A stretch of 64,000 bases of DNA from contig ONPD01000007.1 in assembly GCA_900319625.1 (NCBI GenBank), forward strand, positions 1 to 64,000, given 5' to 3'. This stretch comes from an uncultured Treponema sp. (GTDB lineage Bacteria > Spirochaetota > Spirochaetia > Treponematales > Treponemataceae). Within the stretch, counting starts at the first letter, position 1. Each line of letters starts with the position of its first letter. A program made the position numbers and the translations under genes. Positions 1-7,099 of this stretch are shown piece by piece. The notes below the pieces were generated by a model. That model did not search any database and had not been told where the DNA came from. It was given only the letters and a program-made list of their open reading frames with translations.

Positions 1-315
1 TACAGTCTGTCCATCGTCGGTCTTCTGGACTGTATAGTTTTTTTTAAGGCGTTCATTTTCGATTCTCAGCTTCAGGATTTCCCGCTTGTAGTTTTCTTCC
101 GTGCGGTCAACTCCTTCAGGCAGAATCTCATCCACTCCTGCAGTTTGTCTGGCAAGGGCATCAAGTCCACCGTTATCATAAAGATGCATCCATTTCTTCA
201 TTGATGTAACTGAAACATCGTTGATGTAACAGAAATCATTCAGCGGAATTTCTGTCTTTGCTCTGTAAGTTCTGATAAGAAATTCCTTTTCAAGCGGGTT
301 CAACTGTTTACCCAT
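1..315 (-). CDS. Transposase OrfA-like protein (partial)
   Basis: The first 105 codons of an ORF that continues past the left edge. The start ATG at 315 is preceded by GGAGGT with good spacing. The N-terminal half looks like a helix-turn-helix DNA-binding domain (residues about 8-45, with a typical W-x-x-x-Y-x-x-x-G-x-x-x-L pattern), followed by a charged, probably coiled-coil segment (EILKLRIENERLKK). This two-part build is that of OrfA of IS3-family elements, which binds the IS ends and forms the transposase after programmed frameshifting with OrfB. OrfB is not in the window. The family call is by resemblance only. Confidence 0.6.
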   Translation of the reverse strand, partial: MGKQLNPLEKEFLIRTYRAKTEIPLNDFCYINDVSVTSMKKWMHLYDNGGLDALARQTAGVDEILPEGVDRTEENYKREILKLRIENERLKKNYTVQKTDDGQTV

Positions 316-404
316 GTAACACCTCCATGGCAGTTCTTCGTTAATTATATCTACTTTTAACGAAATTTTTCTGCCTGTTAGTGTCTACTTTTAGTGTAGC
401 ATCA
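1..404 (-). mobile_element. End of an insertion sequence (IS3-like), cut by window edge
   Basis: The segment holds a transposase-type ORF reading off the left edge, followed by a non-coding stretch ending near position 404. Read on the minus strand the outer end starts TGATGCTACACT; a TG terminus is typical of IS3-family elements. The decamer TCTACTTTTA occurs twice in this end, at 350-359 and 384-393, and could be a transposase-binding repeat. The other end is outside the window, so the inverted repeat and target duplication cannot be checked. The boundary at 404 is inferred. Confidence 0.5.
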
Positions 405-501
405 ATTCTCAAGATAATACGCTTATATTCTCAATATTAAACTTACTTTTCCCTTTTTATTCTGTCTACCACCATCCAATTTAAACGGAGGATTTTTTCA
501 A

Positions 502-1626
502 ATGAAAAAAATCGTTGGAATTATTGCAGCTGCTGCATTGGCTGCATCTGCATTTGCAGAGATTAATATCAGTTCTTGGAACAGAGCTGTATTTACTCCA
601 TTCCACTATGATGGAGATACACTTCGTTCTATGACAGGTCCTAGCTGGGGAGTAAGTAATGGCGGTCAGACTCGTTCTGGACTTAGCTTCGGTGCTTCTA
701 CAGAAAATGCAGGTATCGCTATTGATGTTCATGCAGAAAATTTTGGACCTGGTGATAACGCTAATGTTTGGGTTAAACCAGTTGATATGCTTTCAGTAAA
801 AATCGGTTTGATCGATAATAACTGGGGTCGTCTTGATCACTGCTTCGGAACCTGGGACTATGCTCGTTTCAACTGGGGTGATGCTTACTTAGGAGAAGGC
901 CTTGGTGATATCGTTCGTAAGAAGGGTCGTGGTGCAGAAATTACATTGCAGCCAGTTGAAGGTCTTGTAATTGACTATGAAGCAAACTTCAAAAATGATA
1001 ACCACACATATGAAGTAATGTGGGAAGAATCATCTACAATGATTGGTTACAAAGCTGATTTCGGATTCATCCGTGCAATTATCAACGGTGAAACTGCTAG
1101 AGCTTATGGTGATGCTACAGATACATCTCCTGCTGCTTCTATCGCTCTTGCTGCTGATATCACAGCTGTTGAAAACCTTGTTTTGAAATTTGGTGTTAAA
1201 GTTCCTACATATCTTCAGAATGAAGACGCTTATGTAAATGGTGTTGCAGCTGTTGACTACAATCTTGATGCACTTGCACTTCATGCAAATGCAGTTCTCA
1301 ACGTTCTTCCTAAGAAATTTGAAGATAAGAAAGCTACACTTGGAAACATTGGTGCTGCTTTTGGTGTAGGTCTTGACTATGCTTTCACTGATGCATGGAA
1401 ACTTGTATCAGAATTCCGCTTCAAGACATGGACAAAGAAAAACGATGTAGACAAGTCTGATATCAAACTTGAAGATCCAGCATTCGGTGCATACGTTGGA
1501 CTTCAGCAGCAGCTTTCAAATGCAACATTTGCATTCGGTGCTCAGTTCGGAAAACGTTCTATGACTGCAGCAAAAGCTGATGACTTCACATTCGCTGTAC
1601 CTCTTACAATCACAGCTTCATTCTAA
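502..1626 (+). CDS. Outer-membrane beta-barrel (porin-like) protein, paralogue 1
   Basis: A 374-residue exported protein. Residues 1-19 form a signal peptide with an AFA cleavage site before Glu20. The mature part alternates short aromatic and polar segments as in beta-barrels, and the chain ends in a terminal Phe (VPLTITASF), the usual C-terminal signal for BAM-dependent insertion. The start is set by a GGAGG about 11 nt upstream. It is a paralogue of the gene at 5381-6646: the signal peptide, the first mature residues (SSWNRAVF against GSWNRAVF) and the C-terminus are nearly identical, while the middle differs by insertions. A role as general or sugar porin is inference. It is followed directly by an intrinsic terminator. 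Confidence 0.7.
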   Translation: MKKIVGIIAAAALAASAFAEINISSWNRAVFTPFHYDGDTLRSMTGPSWGVSNGGQTRSGLSFGASTENAGIAIDVHAENFGPGDNANVWVKPVDMLSVKIGLIDNNWGRLDHCFGTWDYARFNWGDAYLGEGLGDIVRKKGRGAEITLQPVEGLVIDYEANFKNDNHTYEVMWEESSTMIGYKADFGFIRAIINGETARAYGDATDTSPAASIALAADITAVENLVLKFGVKVPTYLQNEDAYVNGVAAVDYNLDALALHANAVLNVLPKKFEDKKATLGNIGAAFGVGLDYAFTDAWKLVSEFRFKTWTKKNDVDKSDIKLEDPAFGAYVGLQQQLSNATFAFGAQFGKRSMTAAKADDFTFAVPLTITASF

Positions 1627-1651
1627 TCTAAGTTAGAATACGCTTAAAAGC

Positions 1652-1688
1652 AAAAAGCGGACTTCCTCGGAAGCCCGCTTTTTTTTTG
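1652..1688 (+). terminator. Intrinsic terminator of the outer-membrane protein gene
   Basis: GCGGACTTCC pairs with GGAAGCCCGC with one mismatch across a two-base loop, followed by nine T. The same hairpin, with a perfect stem, recurs at 2682-2719 behind the first Rpn gene, so the terminator belongs to the duplicated intergenic cassette. Confidence 0.85.
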
Positions 1689-1699
1689 CTCACATTTCA

Positions 1700-1768
1700 C
1701 GTTTTTTTAATATTTCTTTTCAAAACATTGCCGGAAATTGCAATTTTTTGTCTATATTATAACGGAGG
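1700..1768 (+). promoter_or_regulatory. Shared promoter module, copy 1 (Rpn gene 1)
   Basis: An AT-rich stretch containing ACATTGCCGGAA at 1725-1736, then a T-run, TCTATATTAT and the ribosome site GGAGG before the TTG start at 1775. Nearly the same 70-75 bases stand at about 2720-2795 and 3910-3985, before the next two Rpn genes. The ACATTGCCGGAA core also stands before ssb and a lipoprotein gene. The distance from TTGCCG to the TATA-like element is 19-21 bases, so it may be an operator or extended promoter box rather than a standard -35. Confidence 0.5.
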
Positions 1769-1774
1769 AATAAA

Positions 1775-2629
1775 TTGCAAGAAACAGTTTTTGACAATAT
1801 TAATCAGGAAGTTTTGGAACGCGTAAAAAATTTACGTCTTATCGATGATGAGCTGATGACTATTGTATTCAGTGGAGACAAAAAAGCTACAGAATTACTT
1901 ATAAGAATTTTACTTAATCGCAATGACCTTACGGTTACAAAATCGATGACGCAGGTTGAAAAGCACAATCTGTTTGGGCGCTCAGTTAAACTTGATGTAG
2001 TTGCTGAGGATATTTTCAAAACCGAGTATAACATAGAAATTCAACGTGCAGATGAAGGGGCTGACCCCCGAAGAATTCGTTATCATCAGGCTATGATAGA
2101 TAGTCACACACTTAAACATAATCAAAAATTCAAAGAGTTACCAAATCTTTATATCATATTTATTTTGGAACATGATTTGTTTGAAAGCGGTCAGGCCGTT
2201 TATCATATAAAAAAATCACTTGATATAAAAAACGAAGATGGTAAAGATTTGCCATTTGATGGTGGCTGTAATATAATGTACGTTAATGGCGATTATCGGG
2301 GTGATAATTCTCTTGGAAAACTGATGCACGATTTTTCAACCCCAAATGCCGATGAAATGTATTATGATGAACTTGCTTCAAAAGTAAGATTCCATAAGCA
2401 GGATGAGCAAGGGGTAGAAATGGCAAGTAAAATTGTAGAAGAGTATGGTGATATACGTGCCGCCGAAGCCTTGAAGCAGGGAATACAGCAAGGCGAAGAA
2501 AAGAAAGCTATTGAAGCTGCAGAAAATATGCTCAAAAAGGGTTACCTGATTTCTGATATATCTGAAATAACAGGTCTTTCACAAGAAAAGATACTTGATT
2601 TACAAAAGCAGATTGCGAAAAAGGCTTAA
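1775..2629 (+). CDS. Rpn/PD-(D/E)XK nuclease family protein, copy 1
   Basis: A 284-residue protein of the Rpn (recombination-promoting nuclease, also annotated 'PD-(D/E)XK nuclease family transposase') family. The catalytic core is visible as Asp74 in VKLDVVAED, Glu88-x-Gln90 in NIEIQ, then basic residues near 99-102. The C-terminus (about 240-280) is a small helical module, KKGYLISDISEITGLSQEKI, resembling a helix-turn-helix. The start is TTG, chosen because AACGGAGG lies 7 nt upstream and no ATG fits. Family members cut DNA and promote RecA-independent recombination or act in phage defence. An internal, in-frame ATG at 2420 preceded by AAGGGG could yield a 69-residue C-terminal protein. Confidence 0.75.
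   Translation: MQETVFDNINQEVLERVKNLRLIDDELMTIVFSGDKKATELLIRILLNRNDLTVTKSMTQVEKHNLFGRSVKLDVVAEDIFKTEYNIEIQRADEGADPRRIRYHQAMIDSHTLKHNQKFKELPNLYIIFILEHDLFESGQAVYHIKKSLDIKNEDGKDLPFDGGCNIMYVNGDYRGDNSLGKLMHDFSTPNADEMYYDELASKVRFHKQDEQGVEMASKIVEEYGDIRAAEALKQGIQQGEEKKAIEAAENMLKKGYLISDISEITGLSQEKILDLQKQIAKKA
2409..2422 (+). other. Possible internal translation start in Rpn copy 1
   Basis: AAGGGG followed five bases later by an in-frame ATG at 2420-2422. Initiation here would give a 69-residue protein equal to the C-terminus of the nuclease. In E. coli rpn loci, small C-terminal products of this kind inhibit the full-length protein. This is inference by analogy. Confidence 0.35.
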
Positions 2630-2681
2630 AAACTCTCGTTTTATGTATACTTTAAATACGTAACATATACAAGAAACTGAC

Positions 2682-2719
2682 AAAAAAAGCGGACTTCCGA
2701 GGAAGTCCGCTTTTTTTTT
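2682..2719 (+). terminator. Intrinsic terminator of Rpn copy 1
   Basis: A perfect 10-bp stem, GCGGACTTCC with GGAAGTCCGC, a two-base loop, A-tract before and nine T after. Nearly the same sequence as the terminator at 1652-1688. Confidence 0.9.
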
Positions 2720-2837
2720 GCTAACATTTCACGTTTTTTTAATAATTCTTTCCAAAACATTGCCGGAATTTGCAATTTTTTGTCTATTTTAATTATGGAG
2801 AGAGCGTAAAAAAGAAAATCAAAAAAATGGAAAGATT

Positions 2838-3745
2838 ATGAACACAGAAAATGTTATTGCTAAAGAAATTGAAACAAAGTACAAAGACAAACTTTTCAGA
2901 ATAATTTTTGGAAAGGATGATGAAAAAAGTAAACAATGGAGACTGGAACTTTATAACGCACTGAGTGGTAAAAATCACACAAACCCTGATGATATTGAGC
3001 TTACAACAATTGAAAATGTACTTTATATAACAATGAAAAATGATTTATCATTTCTGGTAGATTCACAGATGAGTCTTTATGAGCAACAATCTACTTATAA
3101 TCCTAATATGCTTATAATCGAAAATCCGTTAAAAAAAATTGTGCGACAGTACAATTTTTTAGGATTATCAAGAAAACAGCTCGGAGCGAGACTAGCGAGC
3201 GACGGCCGATACTAATGACTTTGACAGTCCTCGCATAGTCTCGGACTGATCCATTTCTTTCGATGAAGCTAAACAAAAGCACTGTCGTACTTTTGTTTTT
3301 AACGCTTCTTCGATTATTGGCATGGACTGCTACTGTAATAAACATCAATTCCGACCACAATAAAAGACTTCAAAAAAACTGCAAACCATTATATGATTAT
3401 ATAAGTTATGTTGACAGGATTAAATTGAATCTTGCCAAAAAGATGGAAAAGCAGGATGCAATAAATGAAGCAGTTGACTGGGCGTGTGCTCAGAATTTGC
3501 TTGATGGCTTTTTCAGGGAGCATAAGGCTATGGTAACTGCAGTAAGTTTAACAGAATTTGATCAGGAACTTTATGATAAATGTCGCCGAGAAGAAGGCTT
3601 TATTGAAGGTCAGGAAGAAAAAGCCGTCGAAGCAACAATAAAAATGTTACAAAAGAATTACCCCTCTTCTGATATTTCTGAAATAACCGGTCTTTCTATA
3701 GAAAAGGTTCTGGAACTACAGCAACAGCTTACTGCAAAGTCATAA
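2838..3745 (+). pseudogene. Rpn/PD-(D/E)XK nuclease copy 2, interrupted by a palindromic repeat
   Basis: Two pieces of one Rpn-family gene. The 5' piece (2838-3110) gives an intact N-terminal half up to STYNPNM, including LVDSQMSLYEQQ, which looks like the nuclease core (Asp and Glu-x-Gln). After 3110 the frame enters a foreign repeat and stops at 3215. The 3' piece resumes in frame at about 3336 (VININSDHNKR) and runs to 3745 with the usual C-terminal module SSDISEITGLSIEKV. Compared with family members I would expect roughly 70-80 residues between the pieces, including the VVFYNG-type strand, so the event probably removed coding sequence as well as adding about 225 bases. The apparent start at 3263 lies inside the repeat and is not a gene start. 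An internal ATG at 3530 could still yield a C-terminal small protein. Confidence 0.7.
3114..3317. repeat. Palindromic repeat family A, two inverted hairpins inside Rpn copy 2
   Basis: The left unit (3114-3171) reads ATAATCGAAAATCCGTTAA, an A-run, GCGACAG, a T-run and AGGATTATC, and folds on itself. The right unit (about 3259-3317) is a related hairpin in opposite orientation, with GAAGC pairing with GCTTC and AACAAAAG with CTTTTGTT around ACTGTCG. A short GCTCG/CGAGC hairpin around GAGACTAG lies between. Related copies stand at 10977-11072 and 34339-34461. Confidence 0.75.
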
Positions 3746-3754
3746 CTCTCGTTT

Positions 3755-3910
3755 AAAAAGGTCACTGACTTTTAACGTCTAGTTCAGTAACCTTTAACTC
3801 CTAGTCTTCTGACTTATGCTCCCTAAGTCAGTGACTTTTAACACCTAGGTTACTGGATTTTAAGTTAAAGTCCAGGAGACTTTTTGTTAAAAGTCAGTAA
3901 GTTTTTTTTG
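3755..3910 (+). repeat. Multi-hairpin spacer with two direct repeats
   Basis: The 250-base gap behind the broken Rpn gene holds two diverged direct repeats: GTCACTGACTTTTAACGTCT at 3761 and GTCAGTGACTTTTAACACCT at 3827. Each can fold, as GGTCACTGA can pair with TTCAGTAACC, and between them CTGACTTA pairs with TAAGTCAG. It ends in AAAGTCAGTAAG followed by a T-run, so it may replace the simple terminator found at this place in the other cassettes. The shared promoter module follows at once. Confidence 0.5.
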
Positions 3911-3998
3911 CTCACATTTCACGTTTTTTTAATAATTCTTTCCAAAACATTGCCGGAAATTGCAAAAAAAATCCATATTAAGGTATGGAGGATTTTGA

Positions 3999-4871
3999 AT
4001 GACTGAAAGAAAAAATATTGATGAGCGGTCACTCACACCGGAAGAAAAATGGGAGCGGGCTACAATTGCAAACAATTTTATCTTTTATAAGGTAATGCGG
4101 CATAATCCCGACGTCTGCAAGGAGCTGCTGGAAATTCTTCTGGAAATAGAAATAGATCGCATCGAAATGCGCGGGGAAGAAGTAATTGAAACGGACTTTG
4201 GCAGTAAGGGAATCCGGCTGGATATTTATGCTAAGAATGAAAAAGATGCTTATAATATAGAGCTTCAGACAACGGATACAAAGGAGCTGGCAGAACGTGC
4301 CCGTTATTATCAGGGAACGATTGATGTGGATTGTTTGAAGTCGGGGCAAACGTATAAGGAGCTGAAAAATTCATACGTTATCTTTATCTGTATTCCAGAT
4401 ATTTTCCAGAAAGGGCTGCCATGTTATCATTTTGAAAATATCTGTCTTGAAGATAATTCTCTTCGTCTTAATGACCGGGCTTATAAAATCTTTTACATTG
4501 CGGATAACTATGATAAAATACTGAATGAAAAGCAGAAGGAATTTCTAAAGCTGGTTGCAGGTCAGAAAGCGGGGGATAACTTTTCTAAGAAGGTCGCCAG
4601 GCTGGCAGAGGACGCAAAGCATAATACACAATGGAAGAGGCAGTATATGGAATGGGAAAGACAGAGAGCATATGATTTCGAAAACGGCAAAGAGGCCGGC
4701 ATAGAAATTGGCAAGGAAGTTGGAATTTCTCTTGGCGCTGAGCAGAAAGCTGTTGAAGCTGCCCGTAGTTTTTATGCCAACGGAGTCTCAATAGAGCTTA
4801 TTTCAAAATCTCTGAACATGACGCCTGAACAGGTAAAGGAAATCGTAAAAGACCTTGTGCCGGTGGTGTAG
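3999..4871 (+). CDS. Rpn/PD-(D/E)XK nuclease family protein, copy 3
   Basis: A 290-residue intact member of the same family, but of another subgroup. Catalytic residues are visible as Asp75 (GIRLDIYA), Glu88 and Gln90 (NIELQT), with basic residues around 99-102 (AERARYY). The 90-residue C-terminus contains a charged linker rich in KEAG/KEVG and a terminal helix-turn-helix-like stretch, GVSIELISKSLNMTPEQV. The ATG at 3999 follows GGAGG. The promoter module is the third copy of the array. From codon 185 onward (position 4551) the gene is repeated in tandem downstream. A well-formed internal ribosome site (GGAAGAGG, 6 nt, ATG at 4647) could give a 74-residue C-terminal protein. Confidence 0.75.
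   Translation: MTERKNIDERSLTPEEKWERATIANNFIFYKVMRHNPDVCKELLEILLEIEIDRIEMRGEEVIETDFGSKGIRLDIYAKNEKDAYNIELQTTDTKELAERARYYQGTIDVDCLKSGQTYKELKNSYVIFICIPDIFQKGLPCYHFENICLEDNSLRLNDRAYKIFYIADNYDKILNEKQKEFLKLVAGQKAGDNFSKKVARLAEDAKHNTQWKRQYMEWERQRAYDFENGKEAGIEIGKEVGISLGAEQKAVEAARSFYANGVSIELISKSLNMTPEQVKEIVKDLVPVV
4633..4649 (+). other. Internal ribosome binding site and start in Rpn copy 3
   Basis: GGAAGAGG, six bases, then the in-frame ATG of Met217. The predicted product is 74 residues. The same site is kept in the duplicated unit (5026-5042), where it is the first usable start. Confidence 0.4.
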
Positions 4872-5039
4872 TGGAAGATAATTTTTCAAAAAAATGTCAC
4901 ACGGATTGGAAATGACTAACGTCATTTCTTTTGTTCTGTAAGGCTGGTTGCCGGTCAGAAAGCGGGGGATAACTTTTCTAAGAAGGTCGCCAGGCTGGCA
5001 GAGGACGCAAAGCATAACACGCAATGGAAGAGGCAGTAT

Positions 5040-5228
5040 ATGGAATGGGAAAGACAGAGAGCATATGATTTCGAAAGTGGCAAAGAGGCCGGTGCAGAGC
5101 AGAAAGCTGTTGAAGATGCACGCAGTTTTTATGCTAACGGCGTTTCTTTAGAAGTTATTGCAAAATCACTTAATATGTCAATTGAACAGGTAAAGGAAAT
5201 CGTAAAAGACCTTGTGCCGGTGGTTTAG
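5040..5228 (+). CDS. Free-standing C-terminal Rpn-like small protein
   Basis: A 62-residue ORF encoded in the second unit of the tandem duplication. It starts at ATG 5040 with GGAAGAGG six bases upstream and equals the C-terminal module of the preceding nuclease: a MEWERQRAYDFESGKEAG linker and an HTH-like tail, GVSLEVIAKSLNMSIEQV, ending in the same KDLVPVV. The frame is open further upstream to 4944, but nothing before 5040 has a start with a ribosome site. It is either a dead duplicate or a stand-alone version of the intragenic C-terminal protein. The reading frame is intact despite many substitutions, which slightly favours function. Confidence 0.5.
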   Translation: MEWERQRAYDFESGKEAGAEQKAVEDARSFYANGVSLEVIAKSLNMSIEQVKEIVKDLVPVV

Positions 5229-5308
5229 AATTGAGGAATAATTGTCACACACCAATGCAAGCAGGTGCGTTGCATTGGGAAATGTCTAACGTCATTTCTG
5301 TGTAGGGA

Positions 5309-5350
5309 TAAAAAAAGCCAGTTCTTGCGAACTGGCTTTTTGCTTTTTTA
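5309..5350. terminator. Bidirectional intrinsic terminator
   Basis: AAAAAGCCAGTTC pairs with GAACTGGCTTTTT around TTGC, with T-runs on both strands. It closes the Rpn array on the plus strand and the outer-membrane protein gene on the minus strand. Confidence 0.9.
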
Positions 5351-5380
5351 AGCTAGGTTTCTAAGTCCAATGGGTTGGAA

Positions 5381-6646
5381 TTAGAATGAAGCTGTGATTG
5401 TAAGAGGTACAGCGAATGTGAAGTTGTCTTCTTTGCCAGTAGCAGTGTTCTTCAAAGAACGTGTTCCGAACATACCACCAAATTCGAATGAAGCGTTTGT
5501 AAGCTGCTGGCGAAGTCCGAGGTAAGCACCCCAAGCTGGATCTTCGTATTTAACATCTGTGACATCAACCTTTGTAGCTGTCCATGACTGGAAGCGGAAG
5601 TCTGTAATGAGTTTCCATGCATCATTGAATGCATAGTCAACACCAGCACCAACTTTTACACCAAATGCACCAAGTTTTGCTTCACCATCTTCAACTTTAT
5701 TTGGCATTACGTCAGCTTCAACATGTCCATGGAATGCCAAAGCGTCAAGATTGTAATCAGCAGCTACAGCAGCTTTGATTGCATTTCCGCTGAAGCTTGC
5801 TTTAGTAGCTGCAACATCTTCTGTCTTTGTTTTTACTCCATTATTAGTATATTCATCAAGTACATATTTTGTAGTAGCAGCCTTTCCAGCTTTGTACTCA
5901 AAATGTGTAAGATCTGTTGGAACAGAAACACCAAACTTCAAAGTAAGGTTTTCAACAGCTGTGATATCAGCAGCTAAACCAATCAAAGCAGCAGGTTTTG
6001 TGTCTTCGCCAGCTTTGTATGTTGTAGCCTGTTTTCCATTGATGATTGCACGGATGAATCCGAAGTCAGCCTTGTAACCGATCATTGTAGAAGAAGATTC
6101 CCAAAGAATATCATATGCATGAGAATCTGAAACACGTGTACCGTCTACTGATGCTTCAAAGTTAGCCTGATAGTCAATAATAAGACCTTCAACTGGTTCC
6201 AGTACGATGTTAGCAGCCTGTCCACCTCTCCAAGAGCGGTCTACACCTGCAAGACCTTCACCTTCCATAGTTGCGAAACGTGAAGCATCCCATGCACCAA
6301 AGCAGTGGTCAAGACGACCATTAGCGTTATCAATCTTACCAAATTTTACAGTAAGCATATCAATTGGTTTTACCCATACATATGAGTTATCACCAACTCC
6401 AATTGCAGGATTTGAATGAAGGTCAATTACAACTCCGGCATTTTCTGTTGAAGCAGAGAAAGATAAAGATGTACGAGAACCACCCTTGTCACCAACTCCC
6501 CAGCTTGCTCCATTAAAAGAGCGGAGAGTATCTCCATCATAGTGTAATGGCTCAAATACAGCTCTGTTCCAAGATCCAATATTGATTTCAGCGAATGCAG
6601 ATGTTGCCAATGCAGCAGCTGCAATAATTCCAACGATTTTTTTCAT
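5381..6646 (-). CDS. Outer-membrane beta-barrel (porin-like) protein, paralogue 2
   Basis: A 421-residue paralogue of the gene at 502-1626. The start is set at 6646 because AGGAGG lies 11 nt upstream and MKKIVGIIAAAALATSAFA is a complete signal peptide; an upstream ATG at 6688 lacks these. The N-terminus and the C-terminal VPLTITASF match paralogue 1, and the 5' untranslated bases around the ribosome site are also alike. The middle carries extra loops (near residues 120-180 and 235-275), as expected for surface-exposed variation of a barrel. A good sigma-70 promoter lies about 80 bases upstream. Transport specificity cannot be read from the sequence. Confidence 0.7.
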   Translation of the reverse strand: MKKIVGIIAAAALATSAFAEINIGSWNRAVFEPLHYDGDTLRSFNGASWGVGDKGGSRTSLSFSASTENAGVVIDLHSNPAIGVGDNSYVWVKPIDMLTVKFGKIDNANGRLDHCFGAWDASRFATMEGEGLAGVDRSWRGGQAANIVLEPVEGLIIDYQANFEASVDGTRVSDSHAYDILWESSSTMIGYKADFGFIRAIINGKQATTYKAGEDTKPAALIGLAADITAVENLTLKFGVSVPTDLTHFEYKAGKAATTKYVLDEYTNNGVKTKTEDVAATKASFSGNAIKAAVAADYNLDALAFHGHVEADVMPNKVEDGEAKLGAFGVKVGAGVDYAFNDAWKLITDFRFQSWTATKVDVTDVKYEDPAWGAYLGLRQQLTNASFEFGGMFGTRSLKNTATGKEDNFTFAVPLTITASF

Positions 6647-6725
6647 TTGAAAAAATCCTCCTTTTTTTTTAGGCCTCAAAAGAGTCAACGACTTTTTATT
6701 TGATTCCTTTTTATTTTATATAAAA

Positions 6726-6754
6726 ATCTTAGCACACCCAAAATAGCAAGTCAA
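6726..6754 (-). promoter_or_regulatory. Sigma-70 promoter of outer-membrane protein paralogue 2
   Basis: On the minus strand TTGACT and TAAGAT are separated by exactly 17 bases. This implies a leader of about 70-75 bases before the ATG at 6646. Confidence 0.7.
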
Positions 6755-6850
6755 GAAAATTTATTAAAATTTCCCTTATTTACGCATAAATTTTGTAACT
6801 TTTTGGTTTAAAATGGTTTATGAAGGTTTTACGCTAAAGCGAAAAATATA

Positions 6851-6893
6851 AAAAAAGCAACCGATTGCAATAGGTTAGGCAATCGGTTGCAAC
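6851..6893 (-). terminator. Strong hairpin, minus-strand terminator
   Basis: GCAACCGATTGC (6857-6868) and GCAATCGGTTGC (6879-6890) form a perfect 12-bp stem, followed on the minus strand by six T. It lies just downstream of the Rpn remnant at 6937 and was probably its terminator. Confidence 0.75.
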
Positions 6894-6936
6894 AACTTGT
6901 TTTTTTATCAATTTCTTATTTTAGTTTACGGCTAAA

Positions 6937-7047
6937 CTAAACAGAAGCATTTTCCGTTTCAAGCTGTGCCTTAAGTTCCAGCACCTTTTCGAGGGGAAGT
7001 TCGCAGCATTTTGCTATAGTTTCAGGCGGAATATTTTCTTTTAATAT
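6937..7047 (-). pseudogene. Rpn-family C-terminal remnant
   Basis: The minus strand encodes NILKENIPPETIAKCCELPL and then EKVLELKAQLE before a stop. This matches the C-terminal module of the Rpn genes nearby (compare ISEITGLSIEKVLELQQQL). The frame is closed by a stop shortly upstream and has no start codon, so only the tail of a former gene remains. Together with the array at 1775-5228 it makes five Rpn C-termini within 6 kb. Confidence 0.6.
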
Positions 7048-7065
7048 ATTACAGCATAAATAAAC

Positions 7066-7094
7066 TTGACTACAATATTAATAGAAGTTATATT
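7066..7094 (+). promoter_or_regulatory. Sigma-70 promoter of a candidate small RNA
   Basis: TTGACT (7066-7071), 17 bases, TATATT (7089-7094): a near-consensus promoter with no ORF behind it. Transcription should begin near 7100. Confidence 0.65.
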
Positions 7095-7099
7095 TAATA

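Larger units (their letters stand above)
4551..5310 (+). repeat. Tandem duplication of the Rpn copy 3 3' end
   Basis: Unit 1 is about 4551-4943 and unit 2 about 4944-5310. Both begin CTGGTTGC and run through the C-terminal codons, the stop, TGTCACAC and a TAACGTCATTTCT tail. Unit 2 lacks eleven codons of the KEAG linker and has substitutions, so the duplication is not recent. Confidence 0.85.

Noticed and set aside
1688..1712. parS-like half site TTTCACGT in the Rpn promoter modules
   Set aside because: Only one half of the parS palindrome is present and the other half is a T-run; copies occur only in the duplicated cassette.
1725..1745. Sigma-54 promoter at TTGCCGGAAATTGCAA
   Set aside because: The GG and GC doublets are not 10 bases apart as sigma-54 requires, and the ssb copy lacks the second half.
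3263..3745. Separate gene starting at 3263
   Set aside because: Its first 24 codons are the palindromic repeat; the rest is the 3' piece of the broken Rpn gene.
3755..3910. CRISPR-like repeats
   Set aside because: Only two diverged direct repeats with pairing inside; no regular spacers and no cas genes in the window.
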